Part shown: positions 1 to 6,187 of the stretch, piece by piece
How positions within the stretch are numbered: position 1 is the first letter of the stretch
How the letters are laid out: the number at the start of each line of letters is the position of its first letter
NCBI GenBank assembly: GCA_021772355.1
Contig: JAJFMB010000216.1
Location: forward strand, 1 to 8,860
Direction: 5' to 3'
Source of the DNA: Chlamydiota bacterium
Lineage (GTDB): Bacteria; Chlamydiota; Chlamydiia; Chlamydiales; JAJFMB01
DNA: 8,860 nucleotides
Notes under the pieces: model-generated
What the model saw: the letters and a program-made list of their open reading frames with translations, nothing else
Databases searched by the model: none
What the model was told of the DNA's origin: nothing
Program-made: the position numbers and the translations under genes

Positions 1-585
1 CTTTTGATGATCGATGCGCAGACCGGCATTACCACCCAAGAGAAAAAAATTGCCAATATGATTGAAGAAGCCGGCAAAGGGTGTATTGTCATTTTAAACA
101 AGTGGGACTTAGTCAAGGGCTTTCGTATGGAGCACTGCTTAAGGTTGATGGAAGAGGAAGTTCCTTTCCTAAAATACTGCCCCAAACTCTTTATTTCTGC
201 GCTTTCAGGGCGCAATGTGACAAAAATTTTCCCCATCATCAACGAAGTTCATGAGAATTTCAATAAAAGAATCTCTACGCATCAACTCAATAAATTTGTT
301 GAAGAATGCATGCAAAAGATTCATCCCCCTATGATTCGTGGAAAACGACTACGAGTCTATTACATGACGCAAGTCACAACAAAACCCCCTCGCTTTGTTC
401 TCTTCATCAATTATCCCGATCTGATGACAGAAGCTTACCGTCGCTACCTTCTCAACCAATTCCGCAAGCAGTATTCTTTTGCAGGAGTTCCTATCAATTT
501 CCATCTAAAAGGAAAGAAGAGAACTGAAAGGCCTGCAGCTTCCTCTCAAGCGCTTGGCCTCGGATCAGGTCACAATCACGGGTAG
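1..585 (+). CDS. der: Ribosome-assembly GTPase Der (EngA), C-terminal part, 5' end off the window
   Basis: Der is an essential tandem-GTPase factor that acts in maturation of the 50S ribosomal subunit. Only about 194 of the usual 430-490 residues are visible. The reading frame is open to base 1, so the TTG at base 4 is not the real start. The visible part begins just after the G3 motif of the second GTPase domain, at the conserved stretch MIDAQTGITTQ. The G4 motif NKWD lies at bases 97-108 and the G5 motif SALSG at about 196-210. From about base 262 to 530 comes the C-terminal KH-like domain typical of Der, with the conserved PPRFVLFINYP segment. A short tail rich in Gly, His and Ser (ending GSGHNHG) follows. 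The first GTPase domain and the P-loops are outside the window. The gene converges with the SNF2 gene. Identity is sure, because the NKWD, SALSG and KH-like order is characteristic of this family. Confidence 0.95.
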   Translation, partial: LLMIDAQTGITTQEKKIANMIEEAGKGCIVILNKWDLVKGFRMEHCLRLMEEEVPFLKYCPKLFISALSGRNVTKIFPIINEVHENFNKRISTHQLNKFVEECMQKIHPPMIRGKRLRVYYMTQVTTKPPRFVLFINYPDLMTEAYRRYLLNQFRKQYSFAGVPINFHLKGKKRTERPAASSQALGLGSGHNHG

Positions 586-594
586 AAAACCCTG

Positions 595-3500
595 TTATGT
601 TTCCTCTTCTACATACTGCAGAAGCGCAAGAATTTCATCGCGGTTAAACTTCTTCAAAAGCTGATGGTCATCCAGACCAACCACGTCTTCCATAAGTTTG
701 CCTTTGCGCATAATCATTGCGTCGATCCGTTCTTCAAAGGTGCCTTTTGTAACGAGCTTAAAGACCTGCACCCCTCTTTTTTGACCTATGCGGTGGATCC
801 GGTCAGTCGCTTGATTTTCTCTTGCCGCATTCCACCAGCGATCATAATGAATCACTACCGAAGCTGCGGTAAGGTCAATTCCAAGCCCTGCAGCATTCAA
901 CGATCCGACGAAAACCTGACACTTCGGATCCTGATTAAACCGACGCACTTCCTCCCCTCTTTTTCGGGTCGCTCCTCTGAGGGCAGCAAACTCGATGCCT
1001 TGTTCATGCAGATGATTTTCAATAATATCGAGCATGTTGAGAAATTGTGAATAAACCACCACTTTTTGATGGCTATCTAGAGCCTCATGAAGCAGTTCTA
1101 AAAAGAGATCCCACTTTCCGGATTGATATTGTTGGTAATTTTCACTCTCTTTCAAATAGACAGCCGGATGATCGCAAATTTGCTTCAAATGCGTAAGCAC
1201 GGCAAAGATATGAATGTAGGGTACGGGTGCATTGGGGTTTTCCAGATCACCAATCAATTGTTTTCGAGAACGCTCAATGACATCGACATATAAGAGTTTC
1301 TGATCCATTGCCAAATCACAGTGCGAAATCTCTTCAGTCTTTGCAGGTAGATCAATAAGCACATCAGCTTTTTTACGCCTCATCACAAAAGGATTGATAA
1401 AACGTCTAAGCAGCTTTTTTTTCTCAACATCATCTTCTCTTTCAATCGGTCTGATAAATACACGTCGATAATCGGTATGATTGGGCATATAGGAGGGTAG
1501 AACCAAGTCAAACAACGCTTTGAGTTCGCGTAAATAATTTTCAACGGGCGTTCCCGTCAATCCGAGACGCATTTGAGCTTTTACAGATGCTAAAGCGTGG
1601 TGGATGCGACTGTTATGGTTTTTTGCAATTTGCACTTCATCAAAAACGGCAAGCTCAAAGAAGATTTGACTTAACACATCTTTTTGAATTCTCCAAATTC
1701 CATATGAGGTAAGTAAAATATCATAATTTTCTCGAAACTCTTTTATATTGCGTTCCGTCCCGTAGAAGGTGTACACCTTGACACCGGGTAAAAAGCTCTC
1801 AAGTTTTTCTTGCCAGTGGTAAAGAACAGATGTGGGACACACAACTAAGAACTTAGGCTTCTCTTTTTCTCCACGTTTATCGAAGTCATTCATAATGGCA
1901 GCCATTAAAGCCATCGATTGATGTGTCTTTCCTAAACCCATATCATCACATAAAAGACCTGATAAATTGTGATGATAAAGAAACCAAAGCCAATGAACGC
2001 CCAACTCTTGGTAGGGGCGTAAGGAACAATTCAATCCTTTAAGATCCGGCTCAGCTGGTGTCTGCAGCTCAGACAACTCTTTGATAAGATTGTGCGATTG
2101 TAGAACTTGAATTTCATCAAAAACATTTAATTTGATCAAATCAAGCGTAGAAAGAAGAATATAATCGTTGGAGACGGAGTACCGTTCCTTGGGAATTTGT
2201 TTCAACCAGGAAAATTTATGGTCATCAATATCAATCAGGCCCGCATCAGAAAAAATAAGTTTTTGTTTTTTTTGGTTCGCTTGCAAAAGATCGATGACAG
2301 AAACACTTCCCCAAGACGATTGATAGCGTAGCTTAAGACGATACCACTCCTTGCCCTTCTCATAATCGCGTGTCAGTTCGTCAGCAACCAATGCCAGGGT
2401 TTCAGGTTTGAGCAGTCTATGGTCAATCGATGACGCATAACGCTTGAGTGCTGAAAGTTCATATGTCAAAAAAGAACTAATATTTTCCGGTTCAAGCTCT
2501 ATGGTATGTCTAAACCGATCGGGAAGACGCATTTCGTGAGGCAACTCAAAAAAACCTTCATCCGGCACATAGACAAAATCGTCAAAAAATCTGACATTTT
2601 TTTCTCGATATTCGGGATAGAGAGAAAATTCCGGCTCAATGAGAATGGTTTTCCGGTCTGTTAGCTCCACCTTTATTCCGGCGTGGCCCACAGGGCATTT
2701 TTCACTAAAAAATCCTGCAATTGATTTCAGTTCCTCTGCATTAGCACGAATAAAATTACCGATTTGCTCTTCCTTTAGATCAAGTTTAGGCGAAATCGGT
2801 GATACAATTTGAGAACTCGATTTAGGGTAAAATCCCCTCCCCTCAATGTAGATCAACGAGCCAAAATCATGTGAGACCGTTTGCTCTTCAGCATAGGTAT
2901 CTTGAACATGCATATGCTTGGTAAACTGCAAACGATTATCCCTTGTGACTCGATAGGTGAAACGGGACTCTAAACTTGCTAGATGCGTATGAAACCCCTC
3001 TTTTGTATTGAGCCATTCCCGTTGTAATCGTACAAAATCGGCCAATTCATCATGAGGAACTTTCAAACCCACCTGGTCAAAACGTCTCTCCTCCACAGGA
3101 TAAAAACCAATATTTTCCACGTAGACCCAGTGACCGAAATCACGAGAAAATCCCGTAGTCAAATCTCCCAACTGGTCAACATAGCTGACAACATGAAGAT
3201 TCCACTCCTCATCAAACGCGATATGATATGAAAAACGAACAGGTGAGGACTTATAAATTTTCTCCCCTTCCAAGAGAGGAGAAACAATATCAAGATATTT
3301 GTCGAAGGCTTCTCCAACATCTTTTCCCAGCAAATGCCCTTTATCAATCAATTCATGCTGCTGCGTCGGATAAAAACCATCTCCTTCGACAAAATTCCAG
3401 CCCCCAATAGAAATTCCCTGCTTTTGCTCGAAAAACTCAGCTTCCTTGGTCGGAATTATTTGCAAGCTCCCCTTCTCCTGATCGTAAATGATCTTTTCAA

Positions 3501-4311
3501 TCATCTCATGCTGTATTTGGTACACTTTTAAGGGAGATTTAACTGTTGCCAGAGCGGGAATCAACCTGTGCAATTCCTGATCATAAAGATAAAATTTTGC
3601 ATCTAGCTCTTGAAACGAAACTTCTAACCATTTGGGGATTCCATTCTCAGAGTATTGAAAGTCAATACGGTAAGGTTCATCACGATCCTGGAGCAGCATC
3701 ATCCATTTTGCCAAGTCATTCCAATAGGAAAGCTCATAACGGAGACGTGATCCGGGTCTCCCTTCTCGCCATAGAGTAATTTCTTCTTGTGAGAGATTTG
3801 AAAACTTGAGAGAAGTCTCTTCTGTCTCCCGCTTTCGGTATTCAATGAGCTCTTTAAGATGAGCGACGGCCTGCGGTGTTTGACCATGCAGCTCACAGAT
3901 TAAACGGTTAGTATTATCTGTACACGTATAGCTTCCATCACCTTGAATTTGCAGAGCATCGGGATGATAGCCAATGCGGTCGGCGAAAAGCCGGCAAAGA
4001 ACATTCCATAAGGAGTTTTGAAAGCGTTGGTGCAAAGGGTCTCGGTGCCCTTGAAAGATGCGCATATAAGCACAAGCGAGATGAACACAGGTTGAGTCAG
4101 ATTCAGGAGACTCACAAGAGCAAAAACAATCCTTTATCTGTCCCCGATTATCGAGTTGGACAAAAGCCCACTCCTCATTTTGAGTCTCAGGGTCAATAAT
4201 TTGAACTTGATAAGTTCCCCCGGCGAATTCGATTTCTTGAGCTTTGTTTTCTGAGAGGTATTTCTCTGCTTCCGATTGAAATTTCTTAAGAAAGTCTGGC
4301 AGTTGCGTCAT
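595..4311 (-). CDS. SWIM zinc-finger SWI2/SNF2-family helicase with a long repeat-containing N-terminal region
   Basis: This is a 1238-residue DEAD/H-like ATPase of the SNF2 class, expected to translocate on DNA and remodel nucleoprotein; its substrate in bacteria is not established. A SWIM zinc-binding motif (CxC...CxH) lies at C64, C66, C75 and H77. Residues about 225-591 hold four copies of a ~91-residue repeat (separate entry). The SNF2 ATPase core starts near residue 760: motif I DDMGLGKT with K795, motif II DEVQ at 891-894, motif III TGTP at 919-922. The second RecA lobe ends with motif VI QATDRIHRIGQ at 1167-1177. All core motifs look intact. Motif II reads DEVQ rather than the usual DEAH or DEAQ. 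The protein is longer than typical bacterial SWIM-SNF2 proteins (about 900-1100), and the repeats probably account for that. The ATG at 4311 lies 12 bases after the ald stop with only a weak AGAG Shine-Dalgarno-like element, so translation is probably coupled to ald. The SWIM motif close behind this start supports the choice. Confidence 0.93.
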   Translation of the reverse strand: MTQLPDFLKKFQSEAEKYLSENKAQEIEFAGGTYQVQIIDPETQNEEWAFVQLDNRGQIKDCFCSCESPESDSTCVHLACAYMRIFQGHRDPLHQRFQNSLWNVLCRLFADRIGYHPDALQIQGDGSYTCTDNTNRLICELHGQTPQAVAHLKELIEYRKRETEETSLKFSNLSQEEITLWREGRPGSRLRYELSYWNDLAKWMMLLQDRDEPYRIDFQYSENGIPKWLEVSFQELDAKFYLYDQELHRLIPALATVKSPLKVYQIQHEMIEKIIYDQEKGSLQIIPTKEAEFFEQKQGISIGGWNFVEGDGFYPTQQHELIDKGHLLGKDVGEAFDKYLDIVSPLLEGEKIYKSSPVRFSYHIAFDEEWNLHVVSYVDQLGDLTTGFSRDFGHWVYVENIGFYPVEERRFDQVGLKVPHDELADFVRLQREWLNTKEGFHTHLASLESRFTYRVTRDNRLQFTKHMHVQDTYAEEQTVSHDFGSLIYIEGRGFYPKSSSQIVSPISPKLDLKEEQIGNFIRANAEELKSIAGFFSEKCPVGHAGIKVELTDRKTILIEPEFSLYPEYREKNVRFFDDFVYVPDEGFFELPHEMRLPDRFRHTIELEPENISSFLTYELSALKRYASSIDHRLLKPETLALVADELTRDYEKGKEWYRLKLRYQSSWGSVSVIDLLQANQKKQKLIFSDAGLIDIDDHKFSWLKQIPKERYSVSNDYILLSTLDLIKLNVFDEIQVLQSHNLIKELSELQTPAEPDLKGLNCSLRPYQELGVHWLWFLYHHNLSGLLCDDMGLGKTHQSMALMAAIMNDFDKRGEKEKPKFLVVCPTSVLYHWQEKLESFLPGVKVYTFYGTERNIKEFRENYDILLTSYGIWRIQKDVLSQIFFELAVFDEVQIAKNHNSRIHHALASVKAQMRLGLTGTPVENYLRELKALFDLVLPSYMPNHTDYRRVFIRPIEREDDVEKKKLLRRFINPFVMRRKKADVLIDLPAKTEEISHCDLAMDQKLLYVDVIERSRKQLIGDLENPNAPVPYIHIFAVLTHLKQICDHPAVYLKESENYQQYQSGKWDLFLELLHEALDSHQKVVVYSQFLNMLDIIENHLHEQGIEFAALRGATRKRGEEVRRFNQDPKCQVFVGSLNAAGLGIDLTAASVVIHYDRWWNAARENQATDRIHRIGQKRGVQVFKLVTKGTFEERIDAMIMRKGKLMEDVVGLDDHQLLKKFNRDEILALLQYVEEET
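2539..3639 (-). repeat. Four tandem ~91-residue repeats inside the SNF2 protein (protein-level repeat)
   Basis: Four units share an end motif of the form hhYhExxGFYP: GWNFVEGDGFYP (ending at residue 315), HWVYVENIGFYP (405), LIYIEGRGFYP (496) and FVYVPDEGFFE (589). The spacings are 90, 91 and 93 residues. Units 2-4 also share a predicted helix about 60-70 residues before the motif (for example DELADFVRLQREWL and EEQIGNFIRANAEEL). A strand-rich segment with RFSYHI, RFTYRV or IKVEL follows, and units 2-4 have F or DF two to five residues before the terminal strand. A fifth, weaker copy may follow at residues ~680-740 (LIDIDDHKFSWLKQIP). The DNA is not visibly repeated, so the duplications are old. 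I infer a mixed alpha/beta module that could form a substrate-binding surface in front of the ATPase. Unit boundaries are approximate. Confidence 0.75.
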
Positions 4312-4323
4312 CGCTCTACTGTA

Positions 4324-5433
4324 TTAAAACAGAGTTTCAGGTTCAACATAATGATAGCCAAGATCATGGGCTACATGCTCATTCGTCACATTGCCCAAAC
4401 AAACATTCAGCCCATTACGTAGACCCTCATCTCTTTTTAAAGCTTCGCGCCACCCAAGGTTGGCAATTTTTAGAGCATCTAATAGCGTCGCGTTTGTCAA
4501 AGCTTGAGTTGCCGTACGTGCGCACGAACCCGGCATGTTTGTCACACAGTAGTGTAGGATTCCCTCTTCGATATAAGTGGGCGAAGTGTGTGTCGTCGGC
4601 TTCGAGGTCTCTATGCATCCTCCCTGGTCGATGGAAATATCGACAATTACGGATCCCGGCGTCATGGTTTTTAACATTTCACGAGTGACGAGACGCGGGG
4701 CAGTTTTTCCCGGAATAAGAACAGCGCCTACAACTAAGTCGGCACTTTTCAACATATCTTCAATCGTTGAAGGTGTTGAATACAACGTTTTGAGAGTGGG
4801 ACCAAAAAGAGCATCAAGGGCGCGAAGGCGAGCTAGATCTCTGTCAATAATTGTTACATTAGCACCCAAACCCATCGCCATTTTAGCAGCTTCAGTGCCG
4901 GCGACACCGCCACCCAAAATAACGACTGAAGCGCTCAACACTCCGGGAACTCCACCCAAAAGAACCCCTTTTCCACCGTTATTGAGTTGTAAAGTCACAG
5001 CTCCCATTTGAATGGAGATACGTCCGGCAATTTCGCTCATCGGAACCAAAAGAGGAAGTCGTCCATTTACATCGGTCACGGTTTCATAGGCAATACCTAC
5101 GACTTTTTTTTCTAAGAGGTGTTTCGTTTGCACAGGATCCGGAGCAAGATGCAAATAACAAAAAAGAATTTGACCTTCTCGCAGTAAAGGAAACTCACTT
5201 GCTTGGGGTTCCTTCACCTTAATGATCATTTCTGCTTCATAAACCTGTTCGGCCGTAGCGACAATCGACGCCCCAACTTCTTGAAACATTTCGTCAGGAT
5301 AACCAATATTAGTACCTGCATTTTTTTGAATCAAAACCTGATGGCCGGCATCAATTAACTGCCTCACCATTGCCGGAGTTGCTCCCATGCGGTACTCGTG
5401 ATCTTTAATCTCTTTAGGTATTCCAATAAGCAT
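4324..5433 (-). CDS. ald: Alanine dehydrogenase (NAD-dependent)
   Basis: The enzyme interconverts L-alanine and pyruvate plus ammonium with NAD(H), in the cytoplasm. The 369 residues match the full family length (about 370). The family's active-site residues can be read directly: R15 in EYRMGATP, K74 in IKVKEP, H95 in CYLHLAP and D269 in SIDQGG. They correspond to Arg15, Lys75, His96 and Asp270 of the Mycobacterium enzyme. The Rossmann nucleotide-binding loop is LGGGVAGTEA at 173-182, with an acidic D197 (TIIDRD) at the end of the second strand, which favours NAD over NADP. The C-terminal part has the conserved VTNMPG at 297-302. The ATG at 5433 is supported by GGAG 10 bases upstream and by the family-typical N-terminus MLIGIPKEI. 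The SNF2 gene follows after 12 bases, so the two are very probably co-transcribed. The related family of transhydrogenase alpha subunits is excluded by the length and by the complete alanine-dehydrogenase active site. Confidence 0.96.
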   Translation of the reverse strand: MLIGIPKEIKDHEYRMGATPAMVRQLIDAGHQVLIQKNAGTNIGYPDEMFQEVGASIVATAEQVYEAEMIIKVKEPQASEFPLLREGQILFCYLHLAPDPVQTKHLLEKKVVGIAYETVTDVNGRLPLLVPMSEIAGRISIQMGAVTLQLNNGGKGVLLGGVPGVLSASVVILGGGVAGTEAAKMAMGLGANVTIIDRDLARLRALDALFGPTLKTLYSTPSTIEDMLKSADLVVGAVLIPGKTAPRLVTREMLKTMTPGSVIVDISIDQGGCIETSKPTTHTSPTYIEEGILHYCVTNMPGSCARTATQALTNATLLDALKIANLGWREALKRDEGLRNGLNVCLGNVTNEHVAHDLGYHYVEPETLF

Positions 5434-5443
5434 TGCGGTTTAT

Positions 5444-5447
5444 CTCC
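5444..5447 (-). promoter_or_regulatory. Shine-Dalgarno site of ald
   Basis: On the minus strand GGAG lies 10 bases before the ATG at 5433. It is the clearest ribosome-binding site in the window and fixes the ald start. Confidence 0.7.
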
Positions 5448-5458
5448 AGAAAAATAAA

Positions 5459-5489
5459 GAGCTAGTATAGCTCAAAAGATTGATTTGAG
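5459..5489. promoter_or_regulatory. Two overlapping inverted repeats upstream of ald, possible operator or leader hairpins
   Basis: The first is a perfect 6-bp inverted repeat with a 3-base spacer, GAGCTA-GTA-TAGCTC, at 5459-5473. The second is CTCAAA-(7 bases)-TTTGAG at 5471-5489. They share the CTC at 5471-5473, so the middle arm can pair with either partner but not with both at once. The first covers a -10-like TATACT. They lie 26-56 bases before the ald start, between the candidate upstream promoter and the ribosome-binding site. They could be a repressor or activator site, or alternative hairpins in the leader. No known operator consensus was recognised. Confidence 0.4.
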
Positions 5490-5493
5490 TCAT
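5464..5493 (-). promoter_or_regulatory. Candidate proximal sigma-70-type promoter of ald
   Basis: On the minus strand ATGACT (5488-5493) is followed after 18 bases by TATACT (5464-5469), which differs from the TATAAT consensus at one position. A transcript from here would have a leader of about 24 bases containing the GGAG site. The -10 is embedded in the GAGCTA/TAGCTC palindrome. This is a motif match only. Confidence 0.35.
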
Positions 5494-5523
5494 GGAAAAA
5501 CGAAAATCTCTCACCTTAACATC

Positions 5524-5551
5524 TGTATAAATATATAACTTACAAAGTCAA
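5524..5551 (-). promoter_or_regulatory. Candidate distal sigma-70-type promoter of ald
   Basis: On the minus strand TTGACT (5546-5551), five of six bases of the -35 consensus, is followed after 16 bases by TATACA (5524-5529) in an AT-rich stretch. It begins seven bases after the methyltransferase stop codon. The predicted start near 5517 would give an ald leader of about 83 bases carrying both inverted repeats. This is the only intergenic stretch above 12 bases in the window, so a promoter for the ald-SNF2 unit is expected here. Confidence 0.45.
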
Positions 5552-5557
5552 TTCAAC

Positions 5558-6187
5558 TCATATTTTTTTCTTTTCTCCGATCAAGACGTAACTATAAACA
5601 TCCGGATACTCTAATGCGACCTTCTCCAATTTATCACTCCACCACTCATAGGGCTTCACAGTCACATGAGGATTTTCGCCGCTTGGCAGCCTCTTATTTG
5701 CGAAGTATGTAGGAAGGTGAATGTAGACAAAATGGTGGGCATATTCAAAAATTTCGCGCACGACCCAATCGATATCTTCTTCGGGAATATGCTCTAAGAC
5801 ATCGATGCAGATCACCCCGTCAAACTTTCCCTCGGGCAACGAACTAAAGGGAAGATAAGCGGGATCATAGCAGCGCACATCTACATCCCAAAACTCATTT
5901 ACGGACCGGTCATCCAATTCTTCGTAATGATTTTCATACAACACCCCTTTTCCACTGCCGTAATCAAGCAAAGTTTTAGAGTGATGCTGATCCACAAACC
6001 TTTTAATCATTTTAACATGTCTGACAAGAGAGTGCCCCGCATACATTTTCTCAGCAGTTATCCCTTGTGCTGAATCACCCTGGGAATGCATGACTTTGTA
6101 CTCTTCCAAAAGTTCATCATAACGGGGACTTGGATTTTGACGGCTATAAGGCACACTACCCCACAAGGACCGGTTTATCTTCAGCAA
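5558..6187 (-). CDS. Class I SAM-dependent methyltransferase, substrate unknown
   Basis: The protein has 209 residues if it starts at the TTG at 6187. It has a Rossmann-type methyltransferase fold: motif I LLDYGSGKG at 73-81 binds S-adenosylmethionine, an acidic residue follows the second strand (YDPAY, D108), and a motif with DGVICIDVLEHIPEED at about 123-138 matches the common DVLEH signature. No transmembrane or signal segment is seen, so it is probably cytoplasmic. The substrate cannot be told from sequence; small molecules and nucleic acids are both possible. The start is uncertain. TTG at 6187 and TTG at 6166 lie inside the smc 3' end, while GTG at 6154 begins one base after the smc stop with GGGG just upstream. 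The ATG at 6091 would remove the RYDELLEEYKVMH segment, which I believe is part of the family, so I disfavour it. Tight linkage to smc implies co-transcription and probable translational coupling. Confidence 0.8.
   Translation of the reverse strand: MLKINRSLWGSVPYSRQNPSPRYDELLEEYKVMHSQGDSAQGITAEKMYAGHSLVRHVKMIKRFVDQHHSKTLLDYGSGKGVLYENHYEELDDRSVNEFWDVDVRCYDPAYLPFSSLPEGKFDGVICIDVLEHIPEEDIDWVVREIFEYAHHFVYIHLPTYFANKRLPSGENPHVTVKPYEWWSDKLEKVALEYPDVYSYVLIGEKKKI

Noticed and set aside
580..600. Possible bidirectional intrinsic terminator between der and the helicase gene
   Set aside because: The stem is only 4 bp (GGGT/ACCC), flanking bases do not extend it and there is no proper U-tract on either strand.
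664..1050. 128-codon open frame on the + strand
   Set aside because: It is antisense to the conserved helicase C-terminal motifs of the SNF2 gene and has no independent coding evidence.
4577..5011. 144-codon open frame on the + strand
   Set aside because: It is antisense to the conserved Rossmann core of ald and has no domain signature of its own.
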